DNA of 64,000 bases from Hermatobates lingyangjiaoensis (Eukaryota > Arthropoda > Insecta > Hemiptera > Hermatobatidae). The notes beneath the pieces are model-generated. The model was given only the letters and a program-made list of their open reading frames with translations, was not told where the DNA came from and did not search any database. Within the stretch, counting starts at the first letter, position 1. The number at the start of each line of letters is the position of its first letter. The position numbers and the translations under genes were made by a program. Positions 48,877-60,802 of the stretch are shown piece by piece. The stretch lies in contig JAPFBL010000119.1 in NCBI GenBank assembly GCA_026182355.1, forward strand, positions 2,118,001 through 2,182,000, in the 5' to 3' direction.

Positions 48877-48885
48877 ATCTTATTC
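48718..48885 (-). CDS. Exon 1 (coding part 48718..48876): N terminus
   Basis: The ATG is at 48876 and 53 codons follow. The 3' border is ATT|gtacgt. Using the later GT of the same stretch would bring a stop codon in at the join with exon 2, so this donor is preferred. Nine bases 5' of the ATG there is a good acceptor (a T/G-rich tract ending in tttgcag, exon from 48885), so a non-coding first exon probably lies further right. The peptide starts [18 protein letters not shown], positively charged and amphipathic-looking like a mitochondrial presequence. [13 protein letters not shown] follows, which is the usual start of the family's core. Confidence 0.85.
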
Positions 48886-49049
48886 CTGCAAACAAACAAA
48901 GATTATGCAATTGAGTTTTATGATTTAAATGTATGTGAAAAATTAAAATAGAATCTTCTTGACACATCTCACCGGTAGCCCGGTGAACAAAAAAAATGGT
49001 TATAGGTTTCGGTTAGGTTGCAGTGACAGTCCCACAAGGAACACACATA

Positions 49050-49215
49050 GGTCGGATTAAAAACGGCTACCCTTCACGGTATTTTTGTTTGATTGATGAT
49101 TCTACTATGTGAGCCCTAAATTTTGCATAACTCAAGTGCATTTAGTGCAGGGATCTTTAACAAGTACCTGACATCGTACAGACTCGGTACTGACGGTTTA
49201 ACATCCTTTTCATCA
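49050..49215 (-). repeat. Truncated SINE copy
   Basis: Body only (gtgagccctaaattttgcat, gggatctttaacaagtacct). The head is replaced by the retrotransposon-like segment starting at 49216. Confidence 0.6.
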
Positions 49216-49900
49216 CGATGTGCCTTCACCTTGTCGTGGTAGGGAGGCTTAAAACGCCTGGTTAACGTGAACTAAGAAAGGTGCACATAAGCCGGCGTCC
49301 GATTGTGAAAAGTCCCGCTTTTTCTCATGCTGGCTTGGGTAGAGATCCGCCCTTATTGACCTCAGTACTGCAGTGGGACAACAGCGGCTTTAGCTGCCAC
49401 CTTGGGGTTACGGAGCTGGTATCCGCGGGTAGAAAGTCTGCTCAGTCGCACACTGATTCGGAAGCTGAATCCCAAGTTCTCTTCTTCCGGCTTGCGCCGT
49501 CTTTATTAAAACATTTTTCTCACCCCCAGTGAAAGCCGGCAACTTTGTTTGCATATAAGGCTTATGGTTATTCAGAAGAGGCTAGTTGCAGCAGTTTGTG
49601 TAGGACTTAGGTTTGCCTGGCAGTTGCGATGTGTCTATAGTCTGGATTCTATCTCTTCTTTCCAGTTACACCTTTTCTTTATATTTTTTCATTTCTTACC
49701 TTACTTACCTAATCTTAACTATATCTCAACCCTATTAACTGTTATTTTTGTTTTTTCGCTCTTCATTTTTCCCCCCTTAATTCTTAATGATCTATTTCAT
49801 CAAATAACTATCAGACTCCTGGAGACTCCTGAGCATAAGTTTTATACCTTTTGTTGATGAAGGTGTTAGAAGCCCGCCTCCGCGAGTTCCCCCTTGTGCG
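49216..49900 (+). mobile_element. 5' region of a non-LTR retrotransposon (probable)
   Basis: Starts gatgtgccttcaccttgtcg followed by tggtagggaggctt, a string I associate with 5' ends of invertebrate non-LTR elements. GC content is well above that of the flanks. Two open frames (49281..49532, 49549..49857) carry no domain I know. It may be a 5'-complete but 3'-truncated copy. Confidence 0.4.
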
Positions 49901-49959
49901 CTTCACTATGACTGTCTCCGGATTGTCTCATTCGTGAGAGAATAGTTCGCACAAATTTA

Positions 49960-51900
49960 TAAAATAATAATGCATAACATTTACTATTAACTCATTTATA
50001 GTTCTTCTATAAATTAGTAGAATATTAATTTAATAATATTATTAAATGAAGGGTAAATGAATGGGAATTTATCGGAAGGAAAATGTAATGTAAAATTTTT
50101 GACATATCATCATCACTGATAGTAAATAAATGTCAAAACTGAAAGACAGTTAAAATAACTAAATTGAGATTAAAAATCTCTAGGGCGAAATTTAAATAAA
50201 TGACAGTATTTCACAGTTTTTTTTGGTTTGTTTTTGAAGGCATACATGACGCCATAAAGAAATATTTGAAATAAAAGTTGTCGATAATAACATTTGTAAA
50301 CTACTATATATTTTTTTGATTTTTTTTTTAAATCTAATCAATTCTATATAAAATTGTATCCTTATTTGATTTTTCCTATGCTGTTTTTTGAATATTTATG
50401 ATTTTTACGGATTCAGACCAAAGCACAAACTAAAAAGTGGTTCATACAAAACTTGTGAATACGCAATTGATGATATCTACTTTGTTTATTATGGCTTTCC
50501 AAGTAACTTGAATCATGTAAATGGGGGAGGGGTGGAGGGTTAACTCTGAAACTCTCGTAATAGTTTGATAATAAATAGACATACGTTACAGCAATATTAA
50601 CTAGACTGTTGATGATGTTTTTTACATCTTTGTAGTTTTCTTGACTTGATATACCTCCCTGTTTGAGTTGACGTTAAATTTGTAAAAGCAGTTGAATATG
50701 ACTTCAGATTATGCCATACTTCTTCATCGTGAAAATAATCATCAGAAAATACATCTTCACAGTATATCAACTATTTTATATTTTCACGTGAATCGCACTT
50801 AAGATTTATGATAGACTGTATATTATAATGCAATAACATACTATTGCAATAGTATAATACAAAATGTTAAGGGCTTATTTAATAAATCTGAAATTATTAT
50901 TATTACAATACAACAATTATGATTATAAAGTAACTAACAAAAGAAATAAAAATATTTGATTTAATAAAAAAAAAGTAAAATGAAAATAAGATAAATTAGA
51001 GTCACGTAACAATAACATATCTTTATAATTGAATGATACATAAATCTCGTGGAATAATAGCATTGTTTGTGTATTGTTCTCGTCAGGAACAAGAAAAAAA
51101 GAAATGAATAATTGTTGCAAAGACGTGTGCGGTAATAGATATTACTAATCATTCGAAATGGAATATTTTAATTGTGCTGGTGTTAACTGCACTTTTTTTT
51201 GTCGTCTTTACTTAATATCTGAGTGATACCGAGCGTCATATTAATATTTCCCTGCTAGCCGATTAAATTTTTACTGTATGAATTAAAGATACTAGCCATC
51301 AATCTTATGCAACAGTTGTATAAGAGGACTATTCCATTTTTATCTGAAAATGAACGTTTATAAACCTTCAAATAAAGGCAATATATATTAGTCTTGAATA
51401 TGCTGTTTTTAGTGATTACACGGTAGTGTTAAGGCTAGAAGTAAAAAAAACATTACTCCCACCGACATACTTCTGTCATTTATGGTTTAAAAAAAGTATG
51501 CACTCTTTCAGAAATTATAAAAAATCTCCTAAATGAAAGTATGAAAGCTTCCGCCTGTAACCTTGATAATTCATTGGAATAATAACTATCCATACAAATA
51601 ATTATTATCACACAAACTATAAAAGTCGCTCAAATGAATTAAATAATCAGATAAACAACAATGTTTGGTATGCTTAATCTTTCGTCATTTCTCACCAGAG
51701 GCTCTGGTAAAAAGGTAGACATTAGGTTATTTTGTTTGCATATTACATGCAGAAGCGGAACTTTTTTATTTTTATTAGTTTAATAAATTAAAATGAAATT
51801 TAACCTTTATTATATTTATTTGCTGGTTTTGTTACTTACCAAAAGTAGGTAGACAGTAAATAATAAAATGTATTTAAAAATTACTTATTCATACAACTAT
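49960..51900. other. AT-rich flank
   Basis: No gene or repeat recognised. Confidence 0.45.
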
Positions 51901-51910
51901 ATGTGTAAAA

Positions 51911-52014
51911 AGATTTCACATAAACACGTGAAATACAATCAATGATCAAACCACAATAAGAAAATGGGAAAGATCTTAGTCTTGCTTTCCCATTTTCTTA
52001 TTGTGGTTTGATCA
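51911..52014. repeat. PLE-repeat end with 30-bp perfect palindrome
   Basis: gatcaaaccacaataagaaa (from 51944) mirrors tttcttattgtggtttgatc (to 52013). The central gatcttagtctt is the 3' scar of a hammerhead motif whose 5' half is deleted. Confidence 0.8.
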
Positions 52015-52092
52015 ACTATATGTATTGACAAAATTATTACTTTCACAATGAAATTTTATTGTACACAATAATGCAAAAGCTTTTGAATTTTA

Positions 52093-52400
52093 TTAACGGA
52101 GGTGTTCAAACTTGTTTCCGTCACGATTTATACAGCTTCGATGTTTGCCTCTTACGCTTTGACAGTCATTTTTGTACAAGTCTGTCTGGTTATTCATTTC
52201 CTGAAAAGCATTTCTTATTTTAAATCACCACTATTTCATGTTGTCGACTATAAACTTTGTTCCTGAGTTCATCCCAAAAGAAAAACCCCATTGAATAATT
52301 TCGGTAAACTGCGGATAATTAATTAGGCCTCTTCGTCGAATCCATTTCTCAGGAAATGTTTCATCAACAAGTGAAACTGAAGATGAAGATATGAAATTTT
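52093..52400 (-). pseudogene. Mariner-like transposase, C-terminal fragment
   Basis: Minus strand reads FDETFPEKWIRRRGLINYPQ, then IVDNM, a stop, FQEMNNQTDLYKNDCQSV and HRSCINRDGNKFEHLR before tandem stops. The 'FP..WIGRRG', catalytic-region spacing and 'C...NG..FEH' ending are typical of mariner/IS630-type DDE transposases in invertebrates. Substitutions in the SPDLTPLDF segment and stops make it inactive. Confidence 0.7.
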
Positions 52401-53789
52401 ATGATAAAAAACCAAGATTTAGAAACCTGGCTGATTTAGAAACCTGAGTAACCCACACTTGATAGCCAAACAGAGTTGGCAAAAATATTTCTCCAAGCGT
52501 AAGAGATAGACTTCAAAGCTGTGTTAATCGTTTGAGCACCTGTGTTCATAAAATTCGAATTATTTTGTATTATTGTTAACAATAAAATTAATTTGTAAAA
52601 GTGATAATTTTGTCACTGCATGTATTTATGAATTAGTTTTCTTTCTTTTAGCTTTCTTTCTTTTAGTTTTATGAATTAGTAATCATAAAGAAATGTTATC
52701 ACTTATTTTCTACCTACTTTTGACTCGACCTGCATTTGTATCAACTTAATTCGAACCGTCATTAAGTTAATGTACTTTATTCGAGTACAGTTCTCAAAAC
52801 TTTTGACCTGATACATTATATGCCATCTAAAAGACAGGATCAGGGCAATTTTCATAAAAATTGTAGGGAATGATTTTTACCTACTAGCAAACATATTTTA
52901 GGTATGGTAACTTATAAAAAAGTACAATACTGATAACCATCTTGTTAACAATAACCTCAATATGATTTTTCATGATTATAACCATTTTGTTTTTTCCAGA
53001 TATCTTGTTCACACAAACAAAGACACAGTCATATATTTAAGGCAATTGGGGAAACTTGATTGTAATGGACTCAAAGGATAGGCCTCAAGACGTAGCTGTT
53101 AAAATCCCTTTACATAAATTCTCTCTTGAAGATAATACATCTATACCTTTATATTTCACACAGGGGATAAACAAAGTAAACAATGTTATTATACAGTACA
53201 TTGAAAACAGAGGGACAATGAAAGGGACATTCTCTCAGAGAGTCAGAAAGCTGCAAACCAAGCAAGTCTGTGGGAATATTCGCAAAGTAGGCACCATCAA
53301 AACAATAGTCCCCTTTAAGATCATTAATATTTGTTTTTTGTAACTATTTAAATCTCGTGTTTGATGTGGTACTCTTATAATAATTTGGTGCATCGAATTA
53401 AAAGTGTTATTGTAATTACCAACACTATTTTGTATGTATGTAATTTCACTTATAATAATATAGATTTTTCTAATCATAATAACGAAAGCAATAAGTTAAT
53501 AAAAACATCTCACAAATAACTGGAGTCCAGTGGTCTTTATAAAATCCTGTGTAAAAATTGCCATATGTTTTATATTCGTCAAAGTTTACACCCTTTTCTA
53601 ACTACCACTCTTCCCTCCCACTCCTCTCAACCCTCATTACGATGTTTCTGCATCTTCAGTTTCAGTTGGGATTTGACTCTGATAGAGATCGCTTGTTACA
53701 GATGAAAGATCTTAAACTTTTTTTTCATTTCTTATTATATATGTATGTATGAGTGTAATTGGGGAGCAAATTTTCGTTGATACAAATTT

Positions 53790-54202
53790 CATTAAACACT
53801 TTTTGAATCCTTGTTCTCCTCTCTTTATCTTTTCTAATTTCCTAATCAGTGTTTTAAAGTTTTCCGGAATATGAAATACAATTCAAAAGTTTTATCTTGA
53901 AAACTCATTGTCAACAATATTCACTTTTACACAATTCACCAACTTTCAGTCGTCGTTGACCATCTTCAGGGTGTTTTTAACTTAACTTATTAATACTACA
54001 AATTTAAACATCTATATAACTATATAATAACTAAGTATAAATACTTTACAAAAAACAATAACGCAGTCGACATGCATGCTATATAAAACTTTTGGAAAAT
54101 TGTTATTTCATATCCCGAAAAACTTCAAAACACTGATTAGGAAATAAGAAAAGTTAAAGAGAAAAGAGACGAGAACAAGGGTCCAAAACGTGTGTAATGA
54201 AA

Positions 54203-54205
<3 letters not shown>
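53790..54205. repeat. Inverted repeat, arms about 90 bp, with hammerhead centre
   Basis: Left arm 53793..53880 (cctaatcagtgttttaaag) mirrors 54110..54203 (aaaacactgattagg). The unique centre of about 230 bp carries the motif at 53937..53973. Confidence 0.75.
53937..53973 (-). ncRNA. Hammerhead-type ribozyme motif, CACC/GGUG stem I
   Basis: Minus strand: CACC, CUGAAGA, U, GGUC...GACU, GAAA, GUU, GGUG. Stem I is a perfect 4-bp CACC/GGUG, different in sequence from every other copy here. Confidence 0.6.
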
Positions 54206-54233
<28 letters not shown>

Positions 54234-54511
54234 CACTATATTATATATTACTATAAATATTTACATATTTTTACACATACACACATATTACCTTACCTTA
54301 CCGTTTACGTTCATGCCAGCTCTCACGGACTCAGTTTCAATCTATGTCTTTGTTCGGCATCTTAGGCAGATCCCAGATCTCAATGCTAATATTGCTTTGA
54401 GAGATTTAAAAAGAGCCTTTATTTGTCTCGTTGGAGATATATCCCGACAACCGTCATTTAAATATCTCCATCTGTCGCTTCACAAGTGCGCTTGGTGTCC
54501 CTATTTCTTCC

Positions 54512-54542
54512 CTCCTGATGACGGTTAAACCGAAAATTAGTG
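54512..54542 (+). ncRNA. Hammerhead-type ribozyme motif
   Basis: CUC, CUGAUGA, C, GGU...ACC, GAAA, AUUA, GUG. First of three motifs in the 54512..55110 array. Confidence 0.5.
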
Positions 54543-55110
54543 ACTGTAAGTCTGTTTTTCTATATACTGTATATCTATAGTTTACTTTGAAACGTGTATA
54601 TCTATATATGTATATACGTGTTTATATATAACATTAAATATAGATAAAGAAACAAAAATAAATAAAAACACACACTCACAGTCTCTATGATGCAAACTCA
54701 GTTTCCTTTTCGTTTCATTCTCTTATCTCTGCTGATGACGGTTCAAGCCAAAATTTAGAGAATGTGTGTGTTTTTTATTTAATTTTATTTTTTTATCTAT
54801 GTAGAATTTTATTTTTGCCATTTAGTGACTGTAAGTCATTATTTCTATTTACTGTATATATAAAGTTTACTTTGAAATGTATATAATATATATATTATAT
54901 ACGTGTTTATATATAACGTTAAGTATAGATAAAGCACAAAATTAAATTTTAATATACACTCATACAGTCTCTATGATGCAAACTCAGTTTCCTGTTGCTT
55001 CATTATTTCTTATCTCTGCTGATGACGGTTCACAGCCAATACCTCAGATAATGTGTTATTTTTTATTTAATTTTATTTTTTTATCTATGTATAATTTATT
55101 TTTCCTTTCA
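54538..55110 (+). repeat. Two tandem units of about 287 bp, each ending in a hammerhead-type motif
   Basis: tagtgactgtaagt (54537 and 54821), atgcaaactcagtttcct and tatctctgctgatgacggtt occur once per unit. CUGAUGA cores lie at 54732 and 55019, 287 bp apart. Both cores are altered at G12 or nearby (GCCAAAA, GCCAAUA) and stem I begins with a G-G mismatch. Unit size and one motif per unit resemble animal retrozymes or PLE terminal repeats. Confidence 0.65.
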
Positions 55111-56129
55111 AGATCCCTTTTGTTATCGTAAAAGTAACTCTATAAACTCCATTTCACAGCACACCAGATGAAAAAGATTATAAGTGATATGGATTGTTGG
55201 CAACTGTGTATTAATTATAAACTGAAGAACTGACGGAGTCCTGAAACTTTAATTTTATAATCACATATAAAAATGGATATATATATAAATCTTTATACTT
55301 CTTACCTTGACATATCTTTCCTCAAACCAAATCAGTTGGGTTTGACTCTTATTGTATATATATATATGTTTTTCATAGTTTATGTATAATTTTTATATAT
55401 ATCACTAGAATGGGATCAGGGAAATTCAAAATAATATATGACAGAAATAATGATTAAATGAAATACATTAACTAATTCAAAATTATCACTAGTTATATAA
55501 AAGAAAAGAATGATAACCCTAACAATTATAAACGATAACTGAAGAAACGAATTCAAAACTAATCACACAAACTTGAAAAGTCTATCTCTGTGACAAGTTA
55601 CATATATATAGAATGTATGCTACAAATTATGAGATGTGACTTTAGCAACAAGGCAGATTACCAGGCTTTTTCTTTCAAAGTAAAATTATTTATTTATTTC
55701 TTTTGTCATTTTTACCTAACTACATTTGATGTCGAGTACATGTGTGTTTTGAACTCAAGAAGCGTGTTCTAAAGTTACTTGTTTGCGTGCAAAAACCTCT
55801 TGAAATAAATTTCGTTGGTATTTCATATAAATTTTGAGTTTTGTTGTCACATTTACCTTCGTGGAAATTCCATATGAAATAGCTAGTTGAAAATAAAAAT
55901 GAAATCAATTAGCTAAATGATACAACAAAGTCCCTATCTGATGCTAATGAGTAGGAACAAAATCGCTTCGCGTGACGCCTTGGCGAAATACGTTGACATA
56001 AATTTTTTAAATAGAATTCAACCACAAGTAAGGTGTTGGTCCACTTTCACTTTGCATGCAAGGTAACAAATCAGTATAACGAGGTCGGTTCGTTCACTAA
56101 TCACCATTGTTTTGAATATATATATAATA

Positions 56130-56460
56130 GATTCATAGAAAGAACATACATAAAAGAGATCACAGAAACCCTACTATATTTCGATTGTGTCGTCATCAGG
56201 TAGAGATGTAAAGAAAAGAGTCGCTCAGAAAACAGGTGACGACGAAAGTTACATCATTCAAGAGACAGTCAATCAGTGTAGCCAACATACGGAGGGAGGG
56301 AAGACTGAATAAAAAATAAATTTGGAGAAAAAATAATTAATAATAAAAATTAAAATAATATCAATTAATACAGATTAGTAAAGAAAAATATGCTATAAAA
56401 GAACAATTAATAAAAAACGAACTACAAGGAAAATGAATACAAAATACAATACACAAAAAA
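56130..56460 (-). repeat. PLE-related repeat, family 2, best copy
   Basis: On the minus strand it runs from a T-rich 5' part through cttccctccctccgtatgtt to the hammerhead motif and then ttatgtatgttctttctatg. Related copies are at 6080 and 40640. Confidence 0.6.
56169..56205 (-). ncRNA. Hammerhead-type ribozyme motif, family 2
   Basis: Minus strand: CUCUAC, CUGAUGA, C, GA...UC stem II, GAAA, UAUA, GUAGGG. CUCUAC/GUAGGG pairs over six positions (one G-U). Core boxes are intact. Predicted cleavage falls between UAUA and GUAG. Confidence 0.62.
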
Positions 56461-57159
56461 AACTTCATAAAAGTACTACAGACATATTCATTAAGATTGA
56501 GGGTGACCCAGGCAACAAATAAGGGCTTCTTTTGAAGCTCAACGTGACATTAGCACTGTGGGTATATATATATATATTATATATACAAAGCTGAAATATT
56601 TCATCATCCGTGACCATCGCGAGAAGAAGTAATCTGGTAGATGGCAAGGTATCGACTGAGAAATAACTATGCAACCAATATAGATAAATTAACACAGGAA
56701 AGAGTAATTGTATGAGTTAGGAACTTTGACTCATATTAATTAGACGATATCTGTTTGACCGTGATCAAATTCTTAATTTGTACCGTCATTTCTATCATTT
56801 GATCGTTTTTACTCTGTCTAGAACTTCAAAAGAACCATATATGAATCCTTCTTGGTGCCAGATCTTTTCAGCGTCTCATTCTTTATTAGTGGAGTTTTTT
56901 ATTACTGGTAATTTCTTGTTTTTTTTTTTAATTTTTAATTAATTAGTTTATTTTGTTATTGCTTTGTTATTTATTTTATTTATTATTTTTAGATCAGTTA
57001 AAATTTTTATTAAATGAATAATTTACTTATTGCATTATAATTGTTTATTATTTATCCATTAAGTTTTTATTTGCATTTATTACTTTTATATTTCATATCC
57101 CGTTTTACTTTAGTTCATATTCGTGTCTCACTCTCCTTCCCTTTATTTGCGCTTTTCAT

Positions 57160-57410
57160 TTTTCTTCTCCTTACTTAGTGGCAAGCCTAATTAGTCATAA
57201 CATTTGCACGTCGGTACCTAGTTGACTACTTTTACTCCTAATGGCAACAGTTGTCGAAATATTTAAATTAGTTATTTAAATTCTATGTGTTTTTTTCTAG
57301 AGTACAGTAAAACATTACACATTACAAAATTCAGATATATTTTAATAGATGGATTATATGTGATTTTCATTTACTATGAAATCTTGTTATATAGTTTGTA
57401 TGTGCATAAT
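57160..57410 (+). repeat. Diverged PLE-type repeat
   Basis: Contains CUAAUGG...CAACAGUUG...UCGAAAUAUU (57237..57266) and the common end atgaaatcttgttatatag near 57387. Confidence 0.45.
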
Positions 57411-57419
57411 TAATATTTG

Positions 57420-58590
57420 GATGAACATAAGTGAGTGCTAAAATAATATGTTTTATTAACAATTTAGAATGAAGTTAAAATAAAATAAAAGTATTTCTGT
57501 TTGCTTTTCTTTTACTACTTACAGAGGAAAACGAAGCAAATCACCTCTGGCACGACAACTGGGTGGTAGCGCCTTCACTCTAGTCTGACAAACAAACTCA
57601 ACAAAGACATATTGGCTACAAACTATTTTAAACTTACACTATAAAGTTCACAGTCAAACGAGACAACCAATTTCAATAAAAGCCAATTTATCTTGTCTTT
57701 AGGTTAAATTACTAACACCCATAAACAGAAATAGACACGGCAGTTCCTCTACCCAGGGATTTTGCATCCTTTTGTGTAAATACTTCGTTTTCATATGTCC
57801 TGAGTATATCAATATAGATTGAATTGAGCACCATTTTGAATTGCAAGAAGCGAAAATAGCATATCAGTGATTTTAAGATGGGTTACTTTTTTTATAATGT
57901 TAATGATAATCAAATCTATCAAAGAATAAATTTGCAACAAATCAACGTTATATCAACACCAATGAAACCATGAAACTTATTACATTGGATCCAAAAACGT
58001 AAATTTCCTATGTGCTACCATTTGGAATAGATTGAGAAAGTTTTCCAAGTATTTTGTAGGATAAAGCTTTAAAGTTATTATTCCTTACATCCAATGAATA
58101 ATGAAAAAATTCTTGTATGTGTGCAATTTATGAAGCATAATGGGTAATTACTTTAATATTTAGTTATTACGATGGGAATATCATGTAAATATACTTGGAA
58201 ACTACTTTTAAATCTAATAATACAATATTATATAGTGAAATATTGTAAATAAGTTTTTAATCAAAGCGTTTAGTCTGCTCAGTAATCAGAATAAGTTCTA
58301 AAACAGTTGTTATCTCTTACACCGAGAGCAGATGAAGGTCATTCATAAAGCAATGGCTTTATCCCAAGGCAAAATTACTTTTTAACAAAGCAATTTGAAA
58401 GATTCCATTACTTTGTTGCATAACGTCAGTGGTGTACACATGTGGTAACGAGTGGAGTGAATCTGTTACTATTGAAAAGGAAAATATTAACAACAATTTG
58501 GAGCTAAAGAGAAATTAGCTTTTAATAAAAATCAATTAAATGTATTAAGGTTTTTTTTCTTTATCAAATTGACAACTCCTGATACAAAAC
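57420..58590. other. AT-rich flank
   Basis: No gene recognised. A less AT-rich patch at 57530..57600 (ctctggcacgacaactgggt) may be an old repeat. Confidence 0.4.
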
Positions 58591-58669
58591 GATGAAAAAT
58601 TCTTTCTCCACTACATTTCTCAACAATAACTTCACCTCATTCATTTTAAAATCTCTTGTACTTCCCTCG

Positions 58670-58815
58670 ACTGCGTCTGTTGACGGAAGTCGAAAAGTGG
58701 GATACTTTTTATATGAAACTGAATTCAACCAAGATGAATATTCGGAAAATTATATTAAGCCTTCCACTATCAACGCTGTAACCTTCCTATTGTTATCAAT
58801 GCAAACTCTCAAGGT
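58670..58815 (+). pseudogene. Possible RNase H fragment of a non-LTR element
   Basis: Reads SVDGSRKVGYFLYETEFNQD and STINAVTFLLLSMQ, which fits the RNase H start 'TDGS...vG...' and 'sSI.TAE...L' loosely. No other domain nearby. Confidence 0.38.
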
Positions 58816-59201
58816 GAAAATCTTAATGACTAAATCTGTGTTAATTTCTTAATGAGTTCCCCAGCTTCAATGTTAACAGCTTCAGAGGAGACACATACTC
58901 GTATTTGCCTCCATGTTGGTAGAACACCTCATGACTTTGATCATTACCTGTGATTTAGTTATGTAATATATTTCATCTATTAAATCGTTATTACTATGAT
59001 CATATGTAATTTGTTACTTTATTATATGTATGGGTATATATACGAACTTCAAAATTCAAGAAGAATACACGCAATGTAACGTGAAAGACACTTAGTCTTG
59101 TTTTCCCATCTTATGTTCGGTAATCCGTCATTGAGGAGAATAATATATATGGGATAAAGCACGTATAGTGCTTATATATATATAATATATAATATATATA
59201 T

Positions 59202-59347
59202 TATTGAAAATGACACCAAATTTAGCTGATACCTGTGTTCTTAACAAGTTTCTCAATTTTTCTAAATAACACTCTCGTTATTTAGAAAAAATTGAGAAAA
59301 TTGTTAAGAAACAGGTATCAGCTAAATTTGGTGTCATTTTCAATAAT
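59202..59347. repeat. Palindrome of two inverted PLE heads
   Basis: Arms about 70 bp around 59272. The right arm (plus) encodes YLEKIEKIVKKQVSAKFGVI and FNNVCVKG, related to the peptides at 30577 and 14744. Confidence 0.7.
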
Positions 59348-59738
59348 GTGTGTGTCAAAGGAAGGACTGCTACCAAAATTTACGAAATATATATATATAT
59401 ATATCAATATCATAACGAGTAATAAGATAAATTGGGATAATATGAATAAATAAAGATAGTTAACGATTGACCGTAAACTGAGCGGGTAGATTACATCCCA
59501 GAGTACAAATAATCTGAGTATTCAACGTTATAATAATGTTGAGGTTTTTGACATCTGACCAAGAACCTATACTATACATAATCATAGCTGCATACAAGTT
59601 TTCTGAGGAAAACGGAATACACTCAGTAGGGATAAGTATGAATAATCAGAAGAAAAATTACAACATATTATATATAAAGATTTCACATACACGTGAAATA
59701 ATCAATGATCAAACCACAATAAGAAAATGTGAAAACAA

Positions 59739-59779
59739 GCTAAGATCTTTCAACGTAACAAGCGGTCTTCATCAGAGTC
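59739..59779 (-). ncRNA. Hammerhead-type motif, family 3 (left arm)
   Basis: Minus strand: GACU, CUGAUGA, AGACCGC...ACGUU, GAAA, GAUCUU, AGC. Faces the copy at 59808. Confidence 0.5.
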
Positions 59780-59807
59780 AAAACCAGAGTCAAAATGTTG
59801 GGTTTTT

Positions 59808-59850
59808 GACTCTGACGAAGACCGCTTGTTACGGTTGAAAGATCTTAGTC
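59808..59850 (+). ncRNA. Hammerhead-type ribozyme motif, family 3 (right arm)
   Basis: GACU, CUGACGA, A, stem II with ACCG/CGGU, GAAA, GAUCUU, AGUC. Stem I GACU/AGUC is perfect, and stem III is palindromic AGAUCU. Predicted cleavage is between UU and AGUC. Confidence 0.62.
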
Positions 59851-60170
59851 TTGTTTTCACATTTTCTTATTGTGGTTTGATCATTGATTGTTACTTCACG
59901 TGTTTATGTGAAATCTTTTTATATATATATATTTGGTTATTTTTCTTCCTTTGATTATTCATACTTTTATCCCTTCTTTGAGTGGTATTCCTGTTTTCCC
60001 TCCAGAAAAAACTTGTATGCAGCTATGATTATTGTATAGTATAGGTTCTTGGTCAGATTGTCGTTCTCAACATTATTATAACGTTGGAATATTCAGATTA
60101 TTTGTCTTCTGGGAGGTAGATCTACCCCTCAGTTTAACTTCAATCGTTAACTACTCTTTATTTATTCATA

Positions 60171-60761
60171 TTAAACGAATTTATTTATTACTCACTTATT
60201 TGGTTTGATGTTTATTAAATTTTAACACTTACATTATTTTTGTACTTTCTTACTTGATTTATTTTTTTCTTGCCTCCACTTCTTCAATACGTTGGCCACA
60301 CTAGTACAATGCAGGAATGGTTTCCGACCATTCCTGTGTCATGAGTTTGTTCTCCCACCAATTTTACTCACAAGATTGTGGCTAAAACCAAAAATTAGAA
60401 AATGGACGACTACTGTTTTTCTTTTTGTGTTTCGTTACTAACTTTAAACCTATTAATGACAGTTCCGGATCGTTTTCTTGACATTTAAGTACATTTTATA
60501 TTAAATTCTTAGTACATTATAAAAATTTCAAACACTTAGGTGATTCCATTTCTCTCTGCGTGAATAAGATGTCTTATTATGCTAGTTTGATATAAGAAAT
60601 TTGAATTATAGAACTTGAGTTCTGATAATAACGAATTATTTTCTATTTTATTATAATGCTCATACATTGTTACTTGCCGTGTTTCAGTAACAAAAATGTC
60701 AAAACTTCATTATTTTTTTTATAAAAGGAACACAATAGAAATGTTTCGACCATTACACCTA

Positions 60762-60802
<41 letters not shown>

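Larger units (their letters stand above)
59432..60170. repeat. Large nested palindrome, about 740 bp
   Basis: Outer arms 59432..59680 and 59935..60170 (aataaagatagttaacgatt mirrored at its right end; aagaacctatactatacata mirrored in the middle) surround an inner PLE palindrome 59683..59935 with two facing hammerhead motifs. Centre about 59797. Confidence 0.85.
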
